Shown one piece after another: positions 10,934 through 22,440 of a DNA stretch of 64,000 nucleotides (the first letter of the stretch is position 1; every line of letters starts with the position of its first letter). The DNA is from Gnetum montanum (taxonomy: Eukaryota; Streptophyta; Gnetopsida; Gnetales; Gnetaceae). The DNA lies in the NCBI GenBank assembly GCA_015680685.1, contig MNCI01008966.1, positions 105,384 to 169,383 on the forward strand, in the 5' to 3' direction. Made by a program: the position numbers and the translations under genes. The notes below the pieces were generated by a model. It saw only the letters and a list, made by a program, of their open reading frames with translations, made no database searches and was not told where the DNA came from.

Positions 10934-13900
10934 ATGAAGGTTGGGTGTGATGTTTGCAGGAGTGAAGAGGCTTCTCTGCTGTGCTGTGCAGACGAGGCTG
11001 CTCTGTGCAGGATCTGTGATGCGAAAATCCATGCTGCCAACAAGCTTGCTAGCAAACACCGCAGATTACCCCTATTCAACCCTTCGTCCTACCCAGTTTG
11101 TGATATTTGTCAGGTCTGTCAGCGATGGATCCCTATTATGTTTTTTTGCATCTTTTTTTTATCCCCTGTTCTTGTCTTGGGAGTTTCTGGAAAGATTTTG
11201 AGTGTCCCTATTATGTTTTTCACTTTTTTTTTTCTTAAATCCCTTCTTGTTGTTTTTGGAGTTTCTTCTGGCAAGATTTTGAGTGTCCCTATTATGTTTT
11301 TCACTTTTTTTTTCTTAAATCCCTTCTTGTTGTTTTGGGAGTTTCTTCTGGCAAGATTTTGAGTGTTGATTAGGTGTACGCTGTTGTGGGTTTGCTACTT
11401 ATGGCGGGTCCGTATGCTTTTTTATGTTATGTTTTCTCTTGGATTTCTGCTAGATTTGGGGAGTCTTGAATAGGTTATCCTGTTATGGGTCTGTGAGTTT
11501 TTGGCTGATGGACATGCTGATTGATGGTCTGGAATTTCTATGTTTTGATTCAATCCATGGGTTTAGGGTTTTCGGCATTATAGGTTTCTACTGCATTGGG
11601 TTGATGCCTATTTTAATTCATGATTTAATAGACGTCCAGGTAGGATGTTTCTCAGACCGAGGTTTTTTCTCGTTGATAATTTGGGTTCTATTACGATTCT
11701 TTGATCTCTGTTCGTCAGTGATGATGTATCCTGCCATCCTCAAAATATATGGTGATTTAGATTTTCTATGGAATTTTCGATGTAGGTTGTGCAATATGAA
11801 AAGTGATACTCTTTATAATCTTTGATCCCTCCTTGTGAGCTTTTTGAGAACTCGGAACTTTTTTCTAATGAGCTGGATTTTCGGTACGGGTTATATTCAA
11901 GTTGATTAGCAGGTTTGGCTGCTTGATATTTTCGTCTAGTTTGAAAAGGTCTCTGAGATCAGCAGAAATTGTGATTTTTCTGGAGGAGAGCAGGTTTTGG
12001 GCTCTCATACATGTCCTATTCAAGTTTATGTGAGGGTTAGAGTTCTGTGAGAATGTTTATGTGGAATTTTCTTTTCATTGGAATGGATAAAGAAAATTAA
12101 GTAAAAACTGACCCGCGGATATGAAATAAGTCTATGATAAAGATGTTTGTTTTTGCTCCTAATCCTAATCCTTATCTGTTTGGTGAGATTTTGAATTTTT
12201 ATTCATCACCATCATTTTAGCCTTGTCTGCCTTGCCTTGTCTTAATAAAATGGAGTTGGCTATCATTGGGCTATATAAAGAATTGGATCTTTGTTTATTT
12301 CTGATTTCTTGAAATCATTTTTAATAGTTGTGTACTAAAAAAAATTTTAATATTGATTTGCAGGAGAAGAGGGCTTACTTTTTCTGTCTGGAAGACCGAG
12401 CTCTGCTGTGCAGGCAATGTGATTACTCTGTACACTCTGCAAATGCTCTGGTGGCAGCTCATCAGAGGTATTTGGTCACAGGTGTTAGGGTTGGACTAGA
12501 GCCGGCTAATGATCTTCCCATTTCCACAATTCCAACTACTAATGATGATCACAGACAGTCTCAGTCTCGAAAATCTTCTGCACCAAAGAAGGGCAACCCC
12601 AATCCTAATCCTGATGATTCTCTGTCTGGCTGGCGCATGGATGACTTATTTAACCTTCCTGAGTTTGACAGTACTGCTTTCTATGACATGGGTTCTTCTA
12701 AGGTATCCTCACAGGACCTGCCATTCCAGGTTTAGTCATAATTGCTTTTCTATTTGAAACTGAACTGCTTAGCATGGAAACCTAAAATGATCTAAAATGG
12801 AATTGTAATTAAACTTATGTTTCTATTTGGTAGGTTACGAGTTTGTCTGTAGAAACAATAACTAGATACGACATGTAAAGCTTATGTGTTCAAAAAAGTT
12901 AAAGGCAAGAGAAGAAAAAACAGTTGATGCCAGGTCTATATGCTGATTCTCTATCACAAATCAACTAATACTGTTTTATGTGTCTTCTTAATATGTATTT
13001 TTGGGGTTTTGTTGTCTAGATGTCAATTTTGGAGCAAAGGTTGCAACAAATGCGATCACACCAAACCTAGTTTAAAATAAACAATGTTGAATGTTCAGGA
13101 AATATGTAGTTATTATATTAATGGTAAATGACATGTTAAAATGTGGATTTTGCGTATGAAGAGTTTCAGTTGAGCACGATCTTTGGTGCATCTGTAACAT
13201 CCATAAATAATATCTGGTGGTACTGCAAATTTTTACCATTCACAGATTCCTCTTGTTGCAGGTGGTATTCCAAATTTTTACCATCAATGAAATCGTCTCT
13301 TTAGCTGTTCAAAAGAGAACTTAACATATGACTCTCTATTTCTGTATTTGAGAACATCAAATGCAAGTTAAAAAGTTGCGAGTCTACATAACAGAACGTG
13401 GTTATGAAGGACATATCCTAAAAACAAAACATTTGCTTCATGCTGTGGCTAATCAGAATGATTGTTTGTACGCTGTTTTCAAATTCTTTTAATTTCTTTA
13501 CCTGCTCTATAACAACGTGGCAAAATCCCCGAATGTGGATGGTAACTGAATTTCTCTATTTCTCATTGCATAGCTCATAAAGGAAGCTCCTCTGGTCTGT
13601 TGGACAGAGTTCAGCTTCCAGCATAAAGTGGCAGGAATTTCTGATTTGAGTCTCTGCTCTTTTTTCTTTTTAATGCAGGCAGATGATTCTAGCATTGGAG
13701 AAGAATATGCAACAGGAACAGGATCTACTAATTGCATGGAGGATGATGATTGTGCAAACAAATGCTTAGCACTAGTTCCAGAGATGCCTTCCCCTCCTAC
13801 TTTATCTGGCCTTTACTGGCCTCAGAAACCAAGCTACCGGCATATAAAAAATAATCTTCTTAGTGACACTGTATTTTCTGATTACTCTTGCGCCCCTTTG

Positions 13901-13972
13901 GTTCCAGAAATTGAACGCCATTCCTCCCCCCCTGACTCTCCACCTTCAAAGAGATTAAGAGTATCCATGTAA
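10934..13972 (+). CDS. BBX: Double B-box zinc-finger transcription regulator (BBX20/21/22-like), three exons
   Basis: The exons are 10934-11113, 12364-12729 and 13679-13972. All introns are phase 0 with GT/AG ends, giving 279 residues. Two B-boxes are complete: C5, C8, C17, D20, C25, C28, H33, H42, and C56, C59, C68, D71, C76, C79, H84, H93. The second box is split by intron 1 after Q60. There is no C-terminal CCT domain, as in the group IV double B-box family, whose members regulate light signalling and seedling growth in the nucleus with HY5 and COP1. The tail has two LVPE motifs (residues 214-217 and 256-259) and a basic PPSKRLR stretch near the end, a layout like Arabidopsis BBX20-22. Clade placement is by motif only. 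The start codon directly precedes the first B-box, as is usual in this family. Confidence 0.9.
11130..11366 (+). repeat. Three tandem units (about 75-81 bp) in B-box intron 1
   Basis: Units begin at 11130, 11205 and 11286, each with CCCTATTATGTTTTT, a T-rich run, and an ending like AAGATTTTGAGTG. The last two are almost identical and the first is more diverged. The array starts 17 bases after the exon 1 donor and is T-rich, so it enriches the start of the intron in pyrimidines. Confidence 0.9.
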
Positions 13973-15794
13973 CTAATCTAAGAGACAGATTTGAGTTGAG
14001 TTCCCTTGTTGATAAAATCATTAGCATCGTTCTTGCATGCCTGCCTGAGATTAATTCATATGAGCCGTTTCCTTTGGTTTTGGAGTCTTAAAAAATGGAT
14101 TTCCATTAAGTTTATTTTGTTAACAACCTCTTCATAACACAGCTTTTTCTGGTTTATGTCCTAACGTTTGAGAGGATTCATCAGGTCTAAAATTACGAGT
14201 ATCCATGATGTGGGAACTATTAAATTCAATATCTTTTGCTTTCGTTCTGTGCTTGTTTATTAAATTTCCCGAGACAAAATATCTGACTGTTGGAGTCAAA
14301 GTTACAAAACATATGAAATGCAATTTGTTATCTCCAGATGAAGTTTGTTTTATTTAAATTTAATAAATGTATATCACCAGTACAGTTTGGAATTAAAGAG
14401 GATACAGAAGCATGTATTTCATCATATACGATGATAAGAGTAAAGGCCTTAACACAAAAAGGACACGAAGCACGTATTTTCATTTTCTTTTCTTCCGGGC
14501 TAGAAGTGGGTGGCAAACAATCTTGTAGGACTAAAGCTAGCTGAATCATTATATAAGGAAATGAGCAATTGTTAAACATTACCATCAAGGTTCATGCTAA
14601 GGAGAGCACAGGTAAAAAATGATAAAATACAATGGATGTGTCACGAAAGCACCTGTTACAATTGTAACTCATAATTGTGATCTAATATTTAAGGAGATCC
14701 ATCTTAAGGCCTTGAGTCAATTTCCAGCATTTTAAAGCTTTCTACACTCATATGCAAGCAGTCAAGGTTTGTAACCTGAAATTTTCAAATCTTCAAGTGC
14801 TTTTTAACTTTACCTGCAAACTGTCAAAGTTTGTCACCAGAAATTTTGAAATCTTCCAACTTCGCGGTTTCAAACCAAGCGTCATCAAATACGTCAACAA
14901 TGACACTATTTAAAAAAATCTCACAACGACGATGAGATAAATATGCTTACGTATGTAGGCTTTGATTTGATTTTAAGATTTTGAAGATGCTTACTAATGT
15001 GGGGTTTTTAAACGTTTTGAAAAGGGGGAACGCATGTGCAGAGATATTAATGATTGACAGGAAGGCAGATCAAGTGCCTGTGTTCTGACTTTGACTGATA
15101 TTAAGGTGGCTGTCGGTCATCCATAGAACCTTCCGGAACTTCCAGAACCTGAGCACTGAGAATTAAGGCTCAGAATGATGATCCTAGGGATATTAATGTC
15201 GAGTTATTCTTGTTAGCTTTTCTGTCTCCTTCGAAATGACAGAAGCCAACCTGCCGAATCGATGAACACTTGGATGGTACCCTCTTAACCACAAGATTTC
15301 ACAATAACGTACACTGATGATCGAATTTGACCTGCAAAATATCATTCCCGTAGAAAGACTTCTGGACAGGTTAGCCATATCGCGCATTTGGATGGATTGC
15401 CAAATGCAAACTATTTTAAACCAATAAAAACTTTACAGAGGATCTTATCTTAGTTTTGAATTGTGCCACAACCACCGTGCATCAGAATGGAAATGCTACA
15501 ATACCTAGGAAAATTTGAATTCTACAATTTGTGGCACAACTACCATGTATCAGTGCGGGAAAACTATAAAATGCAAGGAAATAAAAATTCTAGGTACAAG
15601 TAGTCACGAAATCAAAGTGTATTAACATTAAAAACATGCGCAAATATAACCAGTATCCAAATTTCTGGTCAGGAAATCCCCATGAATCTGAAAATGTTAA
15701 TAAATTTTGGTCATCCAGATATAGATTGCCGATGCCATACTTAGATATACATTTTAACAGAAATCACAGGTACAATAAACTTTGAATTCCACTA
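13973..15794. other. Intergenic region between convergent genes, 3' UTRs expected
   Basis: The B-box gene and CWC15 end facing one another across 1.8 kb. No further gene was recognised. Two weak local duplications are visible: a phrase around AGTCAAGGTTTGTAACC..GAAATTTT (about 14760-14860), and TTGTG.CACAAC.ACC.TG.ATCAG (about 15461 and 15530). Polyadenylation sites could not be fixed by reading. Confidence 0.6.
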
Positions 15795-18700
15795 CTACTT
15801 CATGTACTTCTGCAAGAATTTCCTATGGAAATCATTTCTGATGGTATCGTTGATGAAGCGCTTTTGGGCTTTGGTTTCACCGCGGGCCTGATTCTTGAAA
15901 ACAACCTCATCATACCATTTTTTTTGCACTCTAAAGTCCGGTTCCAGTAATGGATTCTCACGCAATATTTCAGCTTGCTTTACTTTTTGCTCCTCCTCTT
16001 GTTGTTGTCGTTCCTAAATGCAAACATTAAACATAAAGGAAATGAATGATCTATTTTAAAATAACAAAATCTCATCCAAACCTAAAGAGAACTGCAACTA
16101 CCTTGCGTTTTTTATCTTCTGCTCTCTCCTGTCTTATCCTTTCTAATTCTGCCAACAACGCTTCCTCATCGTCGTCATCCTCATCATCTGTGTCACTGAA
16201 AAAACAAATCGTCGCTGTGAGAAATCGTAGATGTTCAGCCAGAAAATAATTTACAAGATAAAAAATCTTTGCTACATTGCATCTGACAATCACTGCTGCT
16301 GATTGGTCTAAACATATCGCAAAATACGTCGAGGTAACATTCACAACATTCAAGAGGCGGGCGTAGGAAAAGCAAGAGTCAAAGCATCTTTTCACCAACT
16401 CGAAATAGGGATATGCAATAAATATTTATGTCAAAACTTAAATACCCATGAACTTTTTCCTTTATTTTATGCAAACAGTTGGATTTTATTTCTGACGTTA
16501 GATTTGCTTTAGTTTTTGAAGGCATGAAAGAGAAATGAAAGCCAAGGCCAAGAAAATCAAGACATGCAAAAAGTTTGAAATGAAATTCCTCAAAGCAGTT
16601 TGTTACTCTGAAAAACTTCCATCATCATCGTCATGGTGCCTTCAGCCCAACAACATGGACTATAACCATCAAAAACATTTTGCGTCTCTAAAAACCTGCA
16701 TATCCCAACTTTATCTCACCAACATAGGCTATAACCCGTTCAGTTAGGCAATTGCTTTGACCATAATTTTATATGGCTCCCTACAAATCTTACAATATGT
16801 GCAAAATGCTCTGACGAACCTCAAGATGCATTTACATAGTCTTCTTGTCATAATTGGGCAATAGTTTCAAATCAAAAATAGATGCATGGATCAAAGAAAA
16901 TTTCAATTTTTTCTTTGTGAAATACTGTGATGTTTACAACCTTCATGAGGCTCATCGTAACAATGAAAGATGCTGTCACTTGCTTGGGTTTCCTTGAACC
17001 AACTAGGACTAATTAATTTGCCAAATCAAAGGATTAACTTGATGATAAGGTTAACCGTAATTGGTCTGTGCAGCAGATGCCACCGTGATGAAACCTGAAG
17101 ATACGGTTTGTGCAATGAGTTCTAAAGATAGAAACAGTTGCAAACTTGCAATCTTTAATAGACTACCAAACATTTCTGCTCAATGTCCGTTTTGATACAT
17201 TTCTGAAATATGAAAATTACTGAAGCTTAAAGAAATAAAAAATACCTTTCGTCTGCATCGCTTTTAACATCCACGTCAGAGTCATCAGCATCAACATTCT
17301 TTGGTGCCAATCTATCTTCAGCATCTCTTCTACTTCCTGCTTATAAAAGGAAACATATCAAAGGTCAAAACAAGCATCAAGATGAACTGGACAATAATTG
17401 TATAACAAATTTATTTAAAAGTACAACCTTCCAGATAAAGATTTCCAGCAATTTGACCTTTCCTGCGATCTCTGTCATCTGCATGTGTAATAGAGAACAT
17501 AAAGATTAAAATGATTATATACAATTTTATTTTTATCAGTAGACGTATAAAGCAATTAAATAACTATATATTAACCTAAATATCCTCTATCCTTTGAGGA
17601 GAAATGCCGACGCTCCTTCTCAACAAGCTCCTCTTTTAAGTTTCTCTTTTGCAAGTCATCTTCACTATTCTGGCCTTCCTTTCTGAATTAGTCACAAAAT
17701 CCAGAAAAAAGGTTGAATGTTATAATGAATAATGTAACTATGGAATACAGAATAACATGGAGAGTAGCTAAAGCATGCAAGATAAAGAACTCAAACGTCT
17801 GCACTGTTGTACATAGCCTCTATTTGATAACAGAAACCACACACACATATATATTAAGCAGGTTTAAACAGAAAAACTATTGATGACAATGTTGAGTTGC
17901 GAACCAAGCATTATAATCAAGGTCTATTACGTAATAAGATAATGCAAAAACTGACTGGTAACAATACTGGAACAACTAGTGTATTTAACTGAAACGTTAA
18001 AACCTTTCACCTAAGAATCCAATGCCTGCTTTCTCAATATTTGTAATAAAGAACTGAAACGTCTGCACTGTTGTACATAGCCTCTATTTGATAACAGAAA
18101 CCACACACACATATATATTAAGCAGGTTTAAAAAGAAAAACTATTGATGACAATTTTGAGTTGCAAACCAAGCATTATAATCAAGGTCTATTATGTAATA
18201 AGATAATGCAAAAACTGACTGGTAACAATACTGGAACAACTAGTGTATTTAACTGAAACGTTAAAACCTTTCACCTAAGAATCCAATGCCTGCTTTCTCA
18301 ATATTTGTAATCAGTCATATCTATGCCATGGTTTGCAATAATTGTGTGCATCCACAAAACTGAATCAAACTTTTGTGATTTTCAACATGCACGAACTTAA
18401 TCTTATGACATTTAATATTCCAGTCTTGCTAAACACGTTTACTGACAGACAAGTTGTTACAGCAACCACATTTTACCTTCACAAAAGATGCAGATTCTAA
18501 AAGAATTTCCAGTTCGCTTTTGTGAACATTTGTGCATGTCTCTTATCTTACATCTTCAAAAACGTTGGTCAACTTCTAATACAAATAAGCCAACATAAAA
18601 AGTTCGTATTTCTTGGCCATTTGTTGGCCCAGTACTATTTCCTGTTGCATGTTGATGCTAATTGTTGGATTAAAGGAGTCGGACTGCCCACATAACTTTA

Positions 18701-20018
18701 CAATAGACATAACATGTGCCTTGCAAATTTGTGGGCATCAGAAATACGAAAGACAATAGTCAAAACTGAAGCTCAAATTAAGGGAAACAGCCTTGCTAAT
18801 ATAATCCTAAGTGATTAAAAATTTCTAACTTCAAAATAGTAGCAACAGATCAACCGTTCCATTAGAAATCGCCCTCTAAAGTCTATCTGGTCTGCAGCGA
18901 TTGTCCTCTAGAGCGGCTTGACACATTTTCAAACGGGCTTTTAGTGGAACCACAAAAATCCTTGAACATGAAAAATAATATAAAGAGGCCTCTTTTTCGG
19001 CAGCAGTAACATTGGATAGCTGTCTTCGTTAGTTAACATTCTAAAATGCCGAAGAAGATTTCCTAAAAATTGTATTAGATGATGAATGATTTTGTTCTTG
19101 CGTGACGCAGACACTATAGAACCCAGGTATGGCTATCAGAATGAACGCTAACAAAGATACAGCGACGATAAAGTTCGATATGAAAATGCTTAAAGCAAGC
19201 TAGAGGTTATGCCTATCAAAATGTGTGCAGATATTTTTTGACTATGGTTACGCATAGCTGCTACGCAAAGAGCTTCCTAAAACCATGTAAATAGAAGTTG
19301 AAAGAGAAAATGATGGGCTAAATTCCAAATTATGTAAAACATAAAACTCCAGACAAATTAAAACAACAGCTGAACTAACGATAAAAAGAACTCTACCAGA
19401 CTTTTCCCGGATTTTCTAATTCCTACATGCAAATTCACAGGTCACGTCATTCACTGTTTTGAAATATGCACTGATTCTGCATGATTTTGCCTCAGAAAAG
19501 ATCATCAACAATGAAAAAGGGGCTGAACAAGGCTTAGCCTATCCTAGCACAATTAAAGAGGAAAACCTCACGCAAAGATACACACTTGAATGACCACTAA
19601 ATTTTACAAACACCTTTGAACGCTGACATTCGGCTGTAAATTAAATTCAAATTTACCCAGACAAAGGGCAAGGTATTCCAGAATTTGAGGCAAACAAAAC
19701 TAAAAATCAACTCCAGCGACTAAGACTCAAAAACATAATCATGCCTAATACTTAATTAATTAACCATGAGCAGAAGACGAAACTACCCCTTTCCCTAGTA
19801 TGTTTCGTGCTCTAATTAATAATCGTTCCTTACAACTGAATAATAAAGGGAGGAAACCATAAAAAAAAAAACAGTTGTAGAAAGAACCTTGTTTTGAGAG
19901 TGGTATGTGAAGCGAGATCCCTGGAAGAGAATTTCTGCGAGGGGCCAAATATCCTGGTTCCGCCTTGTTCATGGCCTCCTTTCGCAGGCGCCCACGTTGG
20001 ACGAGCAGCGGTCGTCAT
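15795..20018 (-). CDS. CWC15: CWC15 pre-mRNA splicing factor, six exons
   Basis: Exons on the minus strand are 20018-19888, 17682-17576, 17478-17428, 17336-17246, 16195-16102 and 16013-15795. Every junction has GT/AG ends and the frame joins to 230 residues, the usual plant length. Cwf15/Cwc15 is a component of the Prp19/CDC5L-associated spliceosome and acts in the nucleus near the catalytic centre. The N-terminus MTTAARPTWAPAKGG is the family signature. Residues 31-43 (SSRDLASHTTLKT) are also conserved. The middle is acidic, with a DTDDEDDDDEE run (about 129-139) followed by a charged helix ALLAELERIRQERAED. The end, with RFINDTIRNDFHRKFLQKYM, is strongly conserved. No disabling change is visible. 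Essential in Arabidopsis (EMB2769, from memory). Confidence 0.95.
17782..18311. repeat. 264-bp tandem duplication in CWC15 intron 1
   Basis: Positions 17782-18045 and 18046-18311 are near-identical direct copies with only a handful of substitutions. Both include ACACACACATATATATTAAG. They lie inside the 2.2-kb first intron and touch no exon. High identity suggests a recent event. Confidence 0.9.
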
Positions 20019-20158
20019 TGTAAAATCCTAGACAAACCCTAAGCTGCACAAATCGAACAAATTCAAATCTCAAACCCACCGTTTCGTCAGACTATAGAAA
20101 CCCTAGCTTGCGGAAACCGAATTAGATTATCGCACAAATCCAATGATAAGAAACTGCT
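20019..20158. promoter_or_regulatory. CWC15: CWC15 upstream region, possibly a bidirectional promoter
   Basis: The 140 bases between the CWC15 ATG and the opposite-strand reading frame are relatively CpG-rich and contain AAACCCTA-type telo-box-like words (AAACCCTAAG at about 20034, AAACCCTAGC at about 20098). Telo boxes are common in promoters of plant housekeeping and translation genes. No TATA box is evident. A shared promoter is an inference from spacing only. Confidence 0.4.
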
Positions 20159-20356
20159 GTGGAGAACAACGGCAAAACAGATATCGGCGATGCACCTGCT
20201 TTCTTTGAGCTCTCTTTCCGCGAAGAGGATCACAAATTGGCTCTGCTCGACGATTTAACGGAAACAGAAACGCCCTCAATCCGCGTACTTGAACGTCAGA
20301 ATTTTTCAGACGCGTGTTTCTACGAGAACGACGATATCCAGGTTTCGAAAAATTGA
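20159..20356 (+). CDS. Unidentified exon-like reading frame, head-to-head with CWC15
   Basis: The frame opens 141 bp from the CWC15 ATG on the opposite strand and encodes at most 65 residues. It reads like a real N-terminus: mixed composition, acidic, with FFELSFREEDHKLALLDD near residues 15-32. A good splice donor (CCAG|GTTTC, at about 20341) falls just before the stop, so it could be a first exon with a coding part ending around residue 60. No following exon was found, and repeats begin at about 20700. I do not recognise the family. It may be the first exon of a gene cut off by repeat insertion, part of a long intron-containing gene, or chance coding in the CWC15 promoter. Confidence 0.3.
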   Translation: MENNGKTDIGDAPAFFELSFREEDHKLALLDDLTETETPSIRVLERQNFSDACFYENDDIQVSKN

Positions 20357-20718
20357 CGGCCGAGGCATTTTATGGCGAGCATCAACAAATTGGCTTTTCT
20401 TTGTTTCCCAAATAACGTCTCGCTGATACGAGCGGGTTTAACCGGGTAGTTTCAAATTTTAGGCATTTTACGTTTTAAGTAAATCCTGCAAAACTATTTA
20501 TAAGATATAGAAAGAAGGTTGTGGTAGCAGTCTTGTAGCTTTATGGTGGATTCTTTTTGTTTGTGGGTCACATCTATTTTGCCGTGTGGATAGGGGTTAT
20601 GCTATCAACATGCCTAGAATCTCATGAAGCATTTTTAGGTTTTTATTCAAAAAAAATTTCAAAAGTAAATCATCTTGATAAGATTGAGCTTGAATCAATT
20701 TACTTGCCAAATATATAA

Positions 20719-21043
20719 ACTAGCTTAGATATATATATACATATCTATAAATTGGCCGAGATGAAATAAAAAAAATGATGTTAATGAAGGACGAGGTAAT
20801 AAGATAACTAAAAACGGAATCACTCATCCCTCCTCTGTTTGAATAAACGCCATGAATAAACAAAGAAAGAGCAAACTTGATCGAGAGGGTAAAACTAAAT
20901 TGGGTAAGTGGTGGAGAAACATAGGAGAGATGAGTGATTCTGTTTTTAGTTATCTTGTTACCTCATCCAGTAGTCAGGCTTTGTTAACATCATTTTTTTT
21001 ATATCATCTCAGCCAATTTATAGATATATATATATAAGCTAGT
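20719..21043. mobile_element. MITE-like foldback element
   Basis: The arms are long inverted repeats. The left arm (20719 to about 20835) starts ACTAGCTTAGATATATATAT and includes CTATAAATTGGC, AATGATGTTAA and the lead-in to ACTCATC. The right arm (about 20925-21043) is its reverse complement and ends AAGCTAGT. The loop of about 90 bp is unrelated. No transposase and no clear target duplication were seen. Transcription would yield a long hairpin that could feed small-RNA production. Confidence 0.7.
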
Positions 21044-21052
21044 GGACGGTTT

Positions 21053-22440
21053 CGTGGCCTATGAGTAGAATTTAATTATTTTTTTTATTTTTTAAGTTAT
21101 CATCACTATTTGCATTCCAAATAATATATACTAGTAAACATAAATTGGTTAAAATAAAAGTTTATATATTTCGTATATGTTGATGAAGGAATACATTGCA
21201 CAATTATTGCAACAAACATTACAGAGCTGTATAATAGGATTGAGCAAAAAGCCAAAATACAATTATAAGTGTGAACTCAATATGCTTAATTCTCCAACTG
21301 AGCAAAATGAACTTCTTATGCAATTCTACTTTGGAGATGTTTAACATTTGAAATCTTTCTATATCTTTGCACATGAAAAGGAGGATAAATCTTTAAAGAA
21401 TCAATGGTCTTGACTCCAAATAATGCAACAAACGTTAATAGTGGCCTTATTTAGTGTCATTTCTTAAGATTTATGAATAGTCATGGCCCATGCCAATTGT
21501 AATGGTGACTAACAAGATGCTCCTCAGACCATAGGTACAATTGGCACATGATGGGGATTACCATTATCAAAGGCACATCCAATGTAAGAGTCAAAATCAA
21601 CAATAACATATAATCGTAATGCAGGTGGCTATTTACCTTAAAGATACATAATATTGTGAATCATGCCAAGTGCACCATTCACTAATCCTGCTTTAGGCCA
21701 AGGGTTAACTGTAAGCATTACCCTTACACTTTCACATATAAGCAAAGATTGCATTACTTGTTGCAGTAGATAGTTGTTGCATTACTTGTTGCAGTAGATG
21801 GTTGTTGTTGCTGATCTTAAAGAGAGTGTTCTTCACCTTCTCTAGTGGGACTAATAGCAGCAGGATCCATATTTCTAAAAATGCATGAATTCCAATATTG
21901 CACCTATTAATCTTGTAACATGATGCCTAAGTTCAATATTTTTAAATATTGCATCACATCGTAACTATCATCACCTTAACCATTGCCATGATCGTAACCG
22001 TCACTGTAACCATAATCGTCATCGTTTATAATAATAATAAATATTTATTATTACTGTAATCGTAACCATCACTATTTATAATAATAATAAATATTCAATA
22101 TTACCCACCATTTATAATAATAAATATTTATTATTACCCACATCGGGCCCTACACGTGAGGGAATACGAAGAGATGAATGGGGAGCCCAAGGGTTAGGCA
22201 CTGATTCTTAAATAGAGATTCGACTCCCTTGCAGTGACTCTTTAGCTCCTTTGCATGTGGTGAGTGCATGTGAAGGAATACAAAAAGACAAATGGGAAGT
22301 TCAGGGGTTAGGGAACATTAATCGAGTAGAGATTCAACTCCCCTGCACTGATTCTTTAGCTCCCATGCATGTGGCGCATGCACATGAGGGAATACGAAGA
22401 GATCAAACTAAATTGGCACTGCAACATATATTTGTAATGC
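21053..22440. repeat. Helitron-associated repeat block, copy 1
   Basis: Three sub-blocks recur in the same neighbourhood. The part 21053-21440 matches 26490-26760 and 26215-26465 (phrase AACAAACATTACAGAGCTGT). The part 21770-22140 matches 25345-25720 (phrase TTACTTGTTGCAGTAGATG), then runs into TAA-rich sequence and degenerate GTAACCGTCAC words. The part 22150-22400 holds two to three units of the minisatellite found at 25735 and 26990. The second sub-block also borders the Helitron protein remnant at 23890-25255, tying the family to Helitrons. Confidence 0.6.

Noticed and set aside
11466-11825. Open frame of 119 codons in B-box intron 1
   Set aside because: It lies wholly inside the intron, has hydrophobic low-complexity composition and no known motif.
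20159-20356. N-terminal exon of a MutS-homologue (MSH2-like) protein
   Set aside because: A faint resemblance around a VL-ERQNF segment was noticed, but matching positions are too few and the usual flanking motifs are missing.
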